This document shows positions 16,451-24,557 of a stretch of DNA of 64,000 nucleotides, one piece after another. Positions within the stretch are counted from its first letter, which is position 1. The number at the start of each line of letters is the position of its first letter. A model generated the notes under the pieces. The model was not told where the DNA came from, did no database searches, and saw only the letters and a list, made by a program, of their open reading frames with translations. A program made the position numbers and the translations under genes. The DNA lies in NCBI RefSeq assembly GCF_003097535.1, contig NZ_CP029187.1, positions 3,410,001 through 3,474,000 of the forward strand, written 5' to 3'. This DNA is from Flavobacterium pallidum (GTDB lineage Bacteria > Bacteroidota > Bacteroidia > Flavobacteriales > Flavobacteriaceae).

Positions 16451-16470
16451 ATTTTCTATTTTAGCCTGCG

Positions 16471-17445
16471 ATGAGAGAAATTGCGTTTATTAAGCAAAAT
16501 AAAGAAAAATGGCTTGAATTCGAACAGGTCATTTTTGGCAAAACTAAGAAAAATCCGGATGAGATTGCGAGTCTTTACATTCACCTGGTGAATGACCTCT
16601 CCTATGCGCAGACCTATTACCCGAAAAGCAAGACGGTCGTTTACCTCAACCACCTGGCTTCGACCATCTACCAGAAAATTTACAAGACCAGGCGGCACGA
16701 AACCAATAGGGTAGTGTATTTCTTTAAAACCGAAGTTCCGCTGCTTGTCTACCAATACCGGCGTTACCTGATTTTCGCGTTCGCCTTTTTTTTCCTGACC
16801 GTAGCCATTGGTGCGTTATCTGCGGCATATGATGATACCTTCTGCCGGCTGATTCTCGGCGACGGCTATGTCAATACTACTCTGGAGAATATCAAGGACG
16901 GGAATCCCGTCGCGATTTATAAGAGCGGCAGCCACCTGGGCGGTTTTATCGCCATCACGTTAAATAACCTGCGGGTTGGCGCGATGTGCTTTGTCTCGGG
17001 GATATTGGGTGGATTCGGGACTTTTTACCTCGCATTGAACAATGGCGTGATGCTGGGCTCGTTCCAGTATTTCTTTTACCAGCACGGCGTATTCTGGGAA
17101 AGCGTGCGCGGGATATGGATCCACGGCTCAATGGAAATTTTCGCCATCGTCATTGAAACCGCAGCCGGTTTTATCCTTGGCGCTTCGATACTGTTCCCGA
17201 GAACCTATTCCAGGATCAATTCCCTGATGATCGGTTTTAAGGTAAGCCTGAAAATATTCCTGGCTACGGTGCCCTTCACGATAGCCGCCGGTTTCCTTGA
17301 AGGGTTCATCACGCGATATTCTATCGATATGCCGCATTGGCTGAGTGTTTTCATTATCCTTTCGACCTTATCGGCGATTTCATTTTATTTCCTGATCTAT
17401 CCCGCAATCGTAAACAAAAAAGTATACAAGGATGCAGCAATTTGA
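16471..17445 (+). CDS. SpoIIM-family (stage II sporulation protein M-like) membrane protein
   Basis: A 324-aa membrane protein. A soluble N-terminal region of about 95 residues precedes the first membrane segment (YLIFAFAFFFLTVAIGAL). The SpoIIM core follows, with FIAITLNNLRVGAMCFVSGILGGFGTFYLALNNGVMLG and IWIHGSMEIFAIVIETAAGFILGASIL. This family also occurs in non-sporulating bacteria next to RDD, MoxR and DUF58 genes, as here. It is first in a plus-strand operon and overlaps the next gene by 14 nt. A role in envelope function is inferred from the family and neighbours. Confidence 0.85.
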   Translation: MREIAFIKQNKEKWLEFEQVIFGKTKKNPDEIASLYIHLVNDLSYAQTYYPKSKTVVYLNHLASTIYQKIYKTRRHETNRVVYFFKTEVPLLVYQYRRYLIFAFAFFFLTVAIGALSAAYDDTFCRLILGDGYVNTTLENIKDGNPVAIYKSGSHLGGFIAITLNNLRVGAMCFVSGILGGFGTFYLALNNGVMLGSFQYFFYQHGVFWESVRGIWIHGSMEIFAIVIETAAGFILGASILFPRTYSRINSLMIGFKVSLKIFLATVPFTIAAGFLEGFITRYSIDMPHWLSVFIILSTLSAISFYFLIYPAIVNKKVYKDAAI

Positions 17446-18376
17446 CCTTTACAAAAAAAGAAATTTCGGCGATTATATTTCCGATACCATTACATTCCTG
17501 AGGACCTACGGCAAGCATTTCTTCGGAAATTATTTCAAAATGAACGGCTGGATCCTGCTCTGCCTTTCCGCGATTATATTCCTGTTGTCGAAAAGTTTTA
17601 TTTACAATATGCTGAACAGCCTCGAACCCGGCCAGAATGGCATCGTAAATGAAACGGGCGGCGGAGAACTGGCAATGATCGGTGCCGGGGTGATATTGAT
17701 GCTGGTGCTGCTCACGCTATTGTCGCTCTTTAGCGTAACGTATACGGTGGTTTATTTAAGCCTGGTTGAAAAACACCGTTGCAATGATTTCACATCCAAG
17801 CAAATATGGTCGGGGATTAAAAGCGTAATCGGTCGCATGCTCATTTTTTTCCTGGCCTCCATCCTGACGGTCATCCCGCTGACGGTTTTATTCGTCATCC
17901 TGTTTTACATCAAGGAAATGGCCATTATCATGATCCCGATATTCTTTGTGCTCGGCCCCGCTTTCCTTTCGTGGGTAAGTGTGAGTTATTTTACTTTTAT
18001 ATTGGAAAAGAAAGGCTTTTTCCCATCGCTCGGACGTGGTTTTGAAATTGTGAGGGACAGGTTCTGGCCCATCGTAGGTTCTACACTGATAATTTCTTTC
18101 ATCATACAGATATTGCAATCTGCAGTCACGCTGATTCCTTATATTGCAGGAGTGATCATCTTTTTTACGTCTCTCAAAGACCAGTCGCCAACGGAATCCT
18201 TTGGTTTTATTTCCATCGGGTTGGCGTTCATATTTGTCGTTTCGGTTTTTGCAGGCTATTTCCTGAACAACCTGCTTGTGGTCAACCAGGGCCTTATTTA
18301 TTATACGGCACAGGAAAACGAGTTCAACAATGCCGCGCATTTGGAAATAGATAACATCGGGGCCGACATTGACTAA
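17432..18376 (+). CDS. Polytopic membrane protein of the MoxR operon
   Basis: A 314-aa protein with about six hydrophobic segments and a short N-terminal soluble stretch (FGDYISDTITFLRTYGKHFFGNYFKMNGW). The overall plan, long hydrophobic helices with WSGIKSVIGRMLIFF and GFFPSLGRGFEIVRDRFWPIVG motifs, resembles the membrane region of glycerophosphodiester phosphodiesterase-associated and DUF975-like proteins, but I cannot assign a family. It overlaps the SpoIIM gene by 14 nt and the DUF4129 gene by 8 nt, so it belongs to the same transcriptional unit. Confidence 0.8.
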   Translation: MQQFDLYKKRNFGDYISDTITFLRTYGKHFFGNYFKMNGWILLCLSAIIFLLSKSFIYNMLNSLEPGQNGIVNETGGGELAMIGAGVILMLVLLTLLSLFSVTYTVVYLSLVEKHRCNDFTSKQIWSGIKSVIGRMLIFFLASILTVIPLTVLFVILFYIKEMAIIMIPIFFVLGPAFLSWVSVSYFTFILEKKGFFPSLGRGFEIVRDRFWPIVGSTLIISFIIQILQSAVTLIPYIAGVIIFFTSLKDQSPTESFGFISIGLAFIFVVSVFAGYFLNNLLVVNQGLIYYTAQENEFNNAAHLEIDNIGADID

Positions 18377-19124
18377 ATCCTGCTTCATATTCTTCTTTTT
18401 CATACTTTCTTTTTCAGGAAACCATACCGCTTTGGCCTTTGCCGAAAACCCTCCGGCCACCGAGTTAAAAAAGGCAGCAAAACCACTTTTGACCGATCAA
18501 TCTGACGTTAAAAAGCCATCGTTTCCGGATTTGAAGAAGAAATACAATTCGGACGAATTCATTTATGAAACCCGCTCAAAGAAAAAAAACGCCTGGGAAC
18601 GCTTCCTGGAGTGGCTCAGGGAAGTTTTCGGCGGGAATGACGGCAATGGAAAATCAAAAAGCGTATTAAACCTTTTTATGAAGATCCTTGCGGGGGCCAT
18701 CATCCTTTTTGTCATCTTCCTGATCGTAAAAGCGGTAATGAATAAGGAAGGAAAGTGGATTTTCGGTAAAAGATCCGACAAAAGCATACTCCGTTATGAC
18801 GACCTTGAAAAAGACCTGCAGTCGGTGGATTTTGAAAAGCTGATCCGCGATACTAAAATTTCAGGTGAAAAAAGGCTCATGATCCGCTATTATTATTTGT
18901 GGCTGCTTAAGAAAATGTCGGCACAGGGCTACATCGAATGGGATACTGAAAAAACCAATTCCGATTACCTGAATGAATTGAAGCATGCGGATTTCAGGAC
19001 CAATTTCGAATACCTGTCCTACCTTTACAATTACATCTGGTACGGCGAATTCGACATCGATGAAAAAGCGCTCGCTACAGCCGCTGCGGCATTTGAAAAA
19101 ACCATCAAATCCATACCATCATGA
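18369..19124 (+). CDS. DUF4129 domain protein
   Basis: A 251-aa protein starting at a TTG that overlaps the previous gene by 8 nt; no ATG lies near. A signal-anchor (CFIFFFFILSFSGNHTALAFA) is followed by a periplasmic linker, one membrane segment (ILAGAIILFVIFLIVKAV) and a cytoplasmic C-terminal DUF4129 domain (LRYDDLEKDL, RLMIRYYYLWLLKKMSAQGYIEW, DFRTNFEYLSYLYNYIWYGEF). DUF4129 proteins accompany transglutaminase or MoxR/DUF58 genes. The ATGA overlap with the next gene indicates coupling. Function unknown. Confidence 0.82.
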   Translation: MTKSCFIFFFFILSFSGNHTALAFAENPPATELKKAAKPLLTDQSDVKKPSFPDLKKKYNSDEFIYETRSKKKNAWERFLEWLREVFGGNDGNGKSKSVLNLFMKILAGAIILFVIFLIVKAVMNKEGKWIFGKRSDKSILRYDDLEKDLQSVDFEKLIRDTKISGEKRLMIRYYYLWLLKKMSAQGYIEWDTEKTNSDYLNELKHADFRTNFEYLSYLYNYIWYGEFDIDEKALATAAAAFEKTIKSIPS

Positions 19125-20317
19125 GCAGGAGCATTAAAATATACCTTTTCCTGATTGTGGTATTGGTGGTGCTGATCGCAGTGATTGACAGTAGCCAGCC
19201 CAAACCAATCGACTGGACGCCTACTTACGGTATTACCGAAAAGAAACCCTTCGGATTGTATATTTTTGACCGCGAAATGCGTGGCATCTTTAAAGGAAAT
19301 GATATTAAGCCCATATCCGTGACGCCTTATGAATATTTTCTTTCCTCATACAGCCAGGATTCAACGATGCATTATGGAGGCCCTAAAAAGACCTTTTTAT
19401 CAATTGGCGGCGGTGAGGCACTCGACGAACAATCGGTATCTGCGCTATTAAATTTTGTTGCCGACGGAAATCATGCCTTTATCAGCGCGAAGCGAATCCC
19501 CGAATGGCTTCTGGACACGCTAAAACTAAAACAAGGCTACGATTTCCAATACCAGAAAGACACTTACAATTGGATCGCAAACCCAAAATTAGGCTCCAAA
19601 AAATATAAAATCACCGAAGGCCTTGGCAACGGTTATTTCTCAGGAATCGATACGCTGAAAACACAAATCCTTGGCTACCAGAGTGGCGACACGGCCAGGG
19701 TAAATTTCGTAAAAGTCCCGTTTAAGGAAGGTTCATTTATCCTGCATACACAGCCTGCAGCTTTTACCAACTTCCATTTGCTGAAAGAGGATCATGCAGC
19801 CTATGCGGAGAAAGTCATGGCTTACATCCCGAAAAATGACATCCTCTGGTATGTCAAAGGCCAGGACGGCAATAAGAAACCGGAGTCGATGCTTCGGGTT
19901 ATCTTAGGGAATCCGCAACTCACATGGGCCTGGTATATTTTCTTATTCGGACTGCTGGGATTCCTTATTTTTAATGCAAAAAGGAAGCAGCGCATTGTGC
20001 CGATCATCAAACCGCTTTCAAACACAACAATAGATTTTGCCAAAACCATCGGGAATTTATATTTCCAGGAGGGCGACCACGACAATATCATTGAGAAGAA
20101 GATTATCTACTTCCTTGAGAAAGTACGTCAGGATTATATGATAGACACGACGGTTCTTGACGCGCAGTTCATCAAGAAACTGCAATTGAAATCGGGGAAA
20201 AACCCTGAAGATATCGAACATTTGGTGTACCTGATCAATAAAAGCCGCAGCGACTACAAAGCCGTAGAAAGCGATTTGATTGAAATCAGCCAGGCCATCG
20301 AAAAAATAGTCAGTTAA
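19121..20317 (+). CDS. DUF4350 domain protein
   Basis: A 398-aa protein with an N-terminal membrane anchor (KIYLFLIVVLVVLIAVIDSSQ), a periplasmic region of the DUF4350 type (WTPTYGITEKKPFGLYIFDREM, then a GATase-like strand order with LNFVADGNHAFISAK), a second membrane segment (WAWYIFLFGLLGFLIFNAK) and a helical cytoplasmic tail. DUF4350 resembles the fold of glutamine amidotransferase-like proteins without catalytic residues. It is joined by ATGA to the upstream gene and by a 1-nt TAATG overlap to the MoxR gene. Probably a membrane partner of the ATPase. Confidence 0.82.
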   Translation: MSRSIKIYLFLIVVLVVLIAVIDSSQPKPIDWTPTYGITEKKPFGLYIFDREMRGIFKGNDIKPISVTPYEYFLSSYSQDSTMHYGGPKKTFLSIGGGEALDEQSVSALLNFVADGNHAFISAKRIPEWLLDTLKLKQGYDFQYQKDTYNWIANPKLGSKKYKITEGLGNGYFSGIDTLKTQILGYQSGDTARVNFVKVPFKEGSFILHTQPAAFTNFHLLKEDHAAYAEKVMAYIPKNDILWYVKGQDGNKKPESMLRVILGNPQLTWAWYIFLFGLLGFLIFNAKRKQRIVPIIKPLSNTTIDFAKTIGNLYFQEGDHDNIIEKKIIYFLEKVRQDYMIDTTVLDAQFIKKLQLKSGKNPEDIEHLVYLINKSRSDYKAVESDLIEISQAIEKIVS

Positions 20318-21363
20318 TGCCGCAAGGCGCAATAACAAAGCATATGGAAAATTTTGAAAACGGGGCGGAAAGCCAAATGCCGGCAGGCGAAAACATCAAT
20401 TTCGAATCGCGTCTCGACCTCAGGAAACTGCAGGACAGCATTGTTGCCGTCAAGGCGGAACTTGCGTCTGTGATTGTAGGGCAGCACAAAATGGTCGACC
20501 AATTGCTCGTTGCTTTTTTATCAAACGGACACGTCCTGCTGGAAGGTGTTCCGGGCGTGGCGAAAACCATTACGGCCAAATTGCTCGCGCGAACATTAAA
20601 CATTGATTTTGGGCGCATCCAGTTCACGCCTGATCTGATGCCATCGGACATCCTTGGGACTTCAGTCTTTGACCTTAAGAAATCAGAATTCGAATTCCGC
20701 AAAGGGCCCATCTTTTCAAACCTGATCCTGATCGACGAAATCAACCGTGCCCCTGCCAAAACCCAGGCCGCACTTTTTGAAGTGATGGAAGAGCGCCAGA
20801 TTACGATTGACGGGCAATCTTATCCGATGGATGCCCCATTTCTTGTCATCGCCACGCAAAACCCGATCGAGCAGGAAGGTACCTACCGCCTCCCGGAAGC
20901 ACAACTCGACCGCTTCCTGTTTAAGATTTCTATTGATTATCCCAAGCTGGACGAGGAAATTGCCATCATCCAGCGCGAGCACAATTTGCAGGATCATGGA
21001 AAACTCGACAACATCAAAACCCTGCTTTCTGCAGAAGACATCAAGCAGTACCAATCATTGGTAAAACAGATCATCGTCGAGCCGCATTTGCTTGAATATA
21101 TTGCCAAAATCGTAGTGAACACCCGTGAAAATGCATTCCTGTATCTGGGTGCCTCACCACGGGCTTCAATCGCGATATTGAATGCCGCCAAAGGTTTTGC
21201 GGCAATCCGCGGACGTGATTTCGTCACACCTGAAGACATCAAAGAAGCTGCGATCCCTGTCTTGCAACACCGTGTGATTGTCACTCCGGAACGTGAAATG
21301 GAAGGCCTTACGAGCACTGCAATTATTAAAACCATACTGGAATCGGTAGAAATTCCAAGATAA
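20317..21363 (+). CDS. MoxR-family AAA+ ATPase
   Basis: A 348-aa AAA+ ATPase. Seen: Walker A GVPGVAKT (residues 77-84), Walker B LILIDEINRAPAKTQAALFEVMEERQ, sensor 1 VIATQNPIEQEGTYRLPEAQLDRFLFK, and a C-terminal lid (LYLGASPRASIAILNAAK, FVTPEDIKEAAIPVLQHR). MoxR ATPases act as chaperones that remodel or activate partner proteins, usually VWA/DUF58 proteins, as encoded next. The ATG at 20317 overlaps the previous stop; an ATG at 20344 is also possible and would lose only nine unconserved residues. The partner here is probably the DUF58 protein, 4 nt downstream. Confidence 0.95.
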   Translation: MPQGAITKHMENFENGAESQMPAGENINFESRLDLRKLQDSIVAVKAELASVIVGQHKMVDQLLVAFLSNGHVLLEGVPGVAKTITAKLLARTLNIDFGRIQFTPDLMPSDILGTSVFDLKKSEFEFRKGPIFSNLILIDEINRAPAKTQAALFEVMEERQITIDGQSYPMDAPFLVIATQNPIEQEGTYRLPEAQLDRFLFKISIDYPKLDEEIAIIQREHNLQDHGKLDNIKTLLSAEDIKQYQSLVKQIIVEPHLLEYIAKIVVNTRENAFLYLGASPRASIAILNAAKGFAAIRGRDFVTPEDIKEAAIPVLQHRVIVTPEREMEGLTSTAIIKTILESVEIPR

Positions 21364-21367
21364 TTTT

Positions 21368-22711
21368 ATGAGGAACGTATTGAATTTCTTCAGGCGATTG
21401 TACATCAACCACCAGTTCTTCTTCATTTTGATGGGGATGATGCTGGTATTTATCTGTGCATTCATATTCCCGTTTTTATTCAATGCGGCACGTTACCTTT
21501 TTTTCGGGCTGTTATTCCTGCTTTTACTGGACATCATTATTTTATTTACGACTAAAAATGCCGTCGAAGCCACACGCTCGATGCCTGAAAAATTATCGAA
21601 CGGCGACGAAAATCCGATTTCCATTAAAATAAAAAATTTCTATACCTTTCCTATCCGGGTGAAAATTGTGGACGAAATTCCGTTTCAGTTTCAAATCCGC
21701 AATTTTAATATTGAGAAAAAGATTGATGCCTCTTCGGAAAAAGAACTTGTTTATTACCTGCGGCCTGTGGAGCGTGGCGAATATTCCTTTGGAAACCTGA
21801 ACATCTTCGTATCATCTCCGCTAGGCATCATCTCAAGGAAGTTCACTTTTGACAAGGACCGGATGGTTCCCACTTATCCCTCATACATCCAACTCAGGAA
21901 ATACGACCTGATGGCGTTTTCGAACAACCTGTTTCAATACGGTGTGAAGAAAATAAGGCGCATCGGGCACTCGATGGAATTTGAGCAGATCAGGGAATAT
22001 ACCCAGGGCGACGACATCCGTACATTGAACTGGAAGGCCACGGCGAAGAAAAATGCGCTGATGATCAACCAGTTCCAGGATGAAAAATCCCAGTCTGTAT
22101 ACATGATCATCGATAAGGGCCGCGTGATGAAAATGCCGTTCAACGGGTTGAGCCTTTTGGATTATGCGATCAATGCCACGTTGGTTTTGTCCAATGTCAT
22201 CCTGAAAAAACACGATAAAGCCGGAATGCTGACGTTTTCCAAAAAAGTCGAAAACCGTGTCATTGCCGAGAAAAGGTCATCGCAAATGGAGAAAATCCTC
22301 GAAAGCCTTTACAATGTCAAAACTGATTTTTTCGAAAGCGATTACAGCAGGCTCTACGGTGACATCCGTAAAAACATCAACCACCGCAGCCTGATTTTGC
22401 TCTATACGAATTTCGAAAGCCTGGATGGATTGCACAGGCAATTGCCCTATCTGAAAGCCATAGCAAAAAACCATTTGCTTGTCGTGATCTTCTTCAACAA
22501 TACCGAACTCAATGAATTGATCCAGTCAAAAGCCGGAAATATCAGGCAGGTTTATGACAAGGCGATTGCCGAGAAATTTGCATTTGAGAAAAGGCTTATC
22601 GTAAACGAGCTCCGCAAATACGGGATCCATTCGGTACTGACACAGCCTGAAAACCTGACTTTGGACACCATCAACAAATATCTTGAGATCAAGGCGCGCG
22701 GAATTTTGTAG
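21368..22711 (+). CDS. DUF58 domain protein
   Basis: A 447-aa protein with two N-terminal membrane segments (residues about 18-60), a beta-rich middle and the DUF58 signature FEQIREYTQGDDIRTLNWKATAKKNALMINQF. A von Willebrand A-like C-terminal domain follows. Where a MIDAS DxSxS motif would be expected the sequence reads YMIIDKGRVMKM, so metal binding there is doubtful. DUF58 proteins pair with MoxR ATPases; this one is 4 nt behind. Its role is probably in cell-envelope integrity or stress, by analogy with other MoxR clusters. Confidence 0.9.
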   Translation: MRNVLNFFRRLYINHQFFFILMGMMLVFICAFIFPFLFNAARYLFFGLLFLLLLDIIILFTTKNAVEATRSMPEKLSNGDENPISIKIKNFYTFPIRVKIVDEIPFQFQIRNFNIEKKIDASSEKELVYYLRPVERGEYSFGNLNIFVSSPLGIISRKFTFDKDRMVPTYPSYIQLRKYDLMAFSNNLFQYGVKKIRRIGHSMEFEQIREYTQGDDIRTLNWKATAKKNALMINQFQDEKSQSVYMIIDKGRVMKMPFNGLSLLDYAINATLVLSNVILKKHDKAGMLTFSKKVENRVIAEKRSSQMEKILESLYNVKTDFFESDYSRLYGDIRKNINHRSLILLYTNFESLDGLHRQLPYLKAIAKNHLLVVIFFNNTELNELIQSKAGNIRQVYDKAIAEKFAFEKRLIVNELRKYGIHSVLTQPENLTLDTINKYLEIKARGIL

Positions 22712-22720
22712 TTTTGCACC

Positions 22721-23710
22721 ATGACCCGCAACTTAGATTTGATCAATATCCTGCTGATGCTCCTTTCGATGGCAGTCGCACTATTGATCCCGTTTGAGCT
22801 GTTCCTGTTCGTCTATGCGATTCTCGGGCCTTTGCACTACCTTACTGAAATCAACTGGCTGCAGGGAAAAAACTTTTTCCTGACGCGCAAAAACGACCAT
22901 TATTTTATTGTCTTCTTCATATTGCTGTTGCTGGCGGCAAGTATGTTGGATTTAAAAGGATATTCGCCGCTGCTTATTTTCACCACGTTTTTCGGTTCAC
23001 TGGCATTGCTTTTCATTGAAAACTGGCGCAAAAGATTTCTCGCACTGATTTCGATTTTAATTGCAGGAGCGCTGCTGACCATATTTTTTTACCGTCCGTT
23101 CCAATTGGTTTTTTCCATGTTCTTACCGACGATGGTACATGTATTTATTTTCACCGGCCTGTTCCTTTTGTTAGGCGCTTTGAAAGCAAAAAGCAGGATG
23201 GGCATCGCCTCAATCATCGTTTTTGTAAGCTGTTCCGTGGTATTGTTACTGGCGAGCAATATCTGGAACCAATCAGCGATTTCCAGCTACCTGATCGACA
23301 GTTACCGCATTTTTCGAAACTTAAATGTCCGCCTGATCCAGGTGTTCGATTTTTTCCATTTCACTGAAATCAGGGCAAACCTCAAATCTGCAGAGGATAA
23401 AAACCAACTCGTATTCTTTTCTGACCCAGGCATAAAAGTGATGCGTTTTATCGCTTTCGCGTACACATATCACTACTTAAACTGGTTCTCAAAAACATCG
23501 ATCATCCAATGGCATAAGACTTCGCGCAGCAAACTCGTTGCGATTTTTGCCATCTGGTTTTTATCCATCGGAATTTACATTTACGATTACAATGCCGGAT
23601 TGCAATGGCTTTACATTTTAAGCATCGCGCATGTACTGCTCGAATTTCCGTTAAACCACAGGAGCTTTATCGACATCCGCAAACATTTAAGCCGGAAAGC
23701 CGTAAGCTGA
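22721..23710 (+). CDS. Histidine-rich polytopic membrane protein of unknown function
   Basis: A 329-aa protein with eight or nine hydrophobic segments, 9 nt after the DUF58 gene and apparently the last gene of the operon. Histidines recur inside or at the edge of membrane helices: His39 (GPLHYLTEINW), His140 (PTMVHVFIF), His251 and His265 (YTYHYLNWFSKTSIIQWH), His304 (SIAHVLLEFPLNH) and His313. This spacing of intramembrane histidines recalls Brp/Blh-type carotene dioxygenases or other membrane di-iron/haem enzymes, but the recognised motifs of those families are not clearly present. I do not assign a function. Confidence 0.8.
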   Translation: MTRNLDLINILLMLLSMAVALLIPFELFLFVYAILGPLHYLTEINWLQGKNFFLTRKNDHYFIVFFILLLLAASMLDLKGYSPLLIFTTFFGSLALLFIENWRKRFLALISILIAGALLTIFFYRPFQLVFSMFLPTMVHVFIFTGLFLLLGALKAKSRMGIASIIVFVSCSVVLLLASNIWNQSAISSYLIDSYRIFRNLNVRLIQVFDFFHFTEIRANLKSAEDKNQLVFFSDPGIKVMRFIAFAYTYHYLNWFSKTSIIQWHKTSRSKLVAIFAIWFLSIGIYIYDYNAGLQWLYILSIAHVLLEFPLNHRSFIDIRKHLSRKAVS

Positions 23711-23744
23711 TAAAACTTCATTATTTTTAACCAAAATTTTCACT

Positions 23745-24527
23745 TTGAAACAAATCACTTCGGTACAGAATCCTTTCATAAAGTCTTTGGTACAGCTTCA
23801 GGAAAAAGCCAAATCGCGTAGGCAATCCGGTACATTCCTTATTGAAGGCCAGCGTGAAATCGAGCTCGCATTAAAAGGCGGCTATGCATTGGAGGAAGTG
23901 TTATTTTATCCTGAGATCTGCACCGAGTCCGAAGCACGTAAATTGTCGCCCGGAAATCTGATCGAAATCAATAAGGAAGTGTACCAGAAGTTGGCCTACC
24001 GTGATACTACAGAAGGAATTATAGGAGTGGCCCGAAGCAGGAATCTCTCGCTGGAAACCTTGAAATTAGGAAACAATCCGCTGATACTTGTTGCCGAATC
24101 GCCAGAAAAACCCGGAAATATAGGCGCTTTATTGCGTACCGCCGATGCCGCAAAGCTCGATGCCGTGATCATCGCGAACCCAAAAAGCGATTTGTATAAT
24201 CCGAATGTGGTGCGCTCCAGCGTAGGTTGTATTTTTACCAGTAATATTGCTGTAGGTACTACCGAAGAAGTGATTGATTTCCTTGAGAAGAAAAGCATTG
24301 CCATTTACTGCGCGACGTTGCAGGATTCCACTTCCTACCACACACAGGATTATACGACCGCAAGCGCATTGGTTGTCGGTGCTGAAGCCACCGGACTGAC
24401 GCAGCCGTGGCGCGACGCCGCAAAACAGAATATCATCATCCCGATGCAGGGCGAAATCGACTCGATGAATGTTTCGGTTGCAGCGGCGATATTGATCTTT
24501 GAAGCGAAAAGGCAACGCGGGTTTTAA
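23745..24527 (+). CDS. TrmH/SpoU-family RNA 2'-O-methyltransferase
   Basis: A 260-aa SPOUT-fold RNA methyltransferase starting at TTG 23745 (KQITSVQNPFIKSLVQLQEKAKSRRQSGTFLIEGQ, a substrate-binding N-terminal domain like that of RlmB/TsnR relatives). The trefoil-knot motifs are present: 1, PGNIGALLRTADAA; 2, LVVGAEATGL; 3, IPMQGEIDSMNVSVAAAI. It should methylate a ribose in rRNA or tRNA using SAM. It is 34 nt after the MoxR operon and may have its own promoter. The exact nucleotide target cannot be read from sequence. Confidence 0.9.
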   Translation: MKQITSVQNPFIKSLVQLQEKAKSRRQSGTFLIEGQREIELALKGGYALEEVLFYPEICTESEARKLSPGNLIEINKEVYQKLAYRDTTEGIIGVARSRNLSLETLKLGNNPLILVAESPEKPGNIGALLRTADAAKLDAVIIANPKSDLYNPNVVRSSVGCIFTSNIAVGTTEEVIDFLEKKSIAIYCATLQDSTSYHTQDYTTASALVVGAEATGLTQPWRDAAKQNIIIPMQGEIDSMNVSVAAAILIFEAKRQRGF

Positions 24528-24529
24528 AA

Positions 24530-24557
24530 AATTATGAATTAGAAATTATGAATTATG
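24530..24557. repeat. ATTATGAATT-type intergenic repeat
   Basis: AAATTATGAATT, AGAAATTATGAATTATGA fills the whole gap between the RNA methyltransferase and the serine hydrolase, and the hydrolase ATG is itself the last ATG of the repeat. Related repeats occur at 28379-28459 and 53914-53935. Confidence 0.6.
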
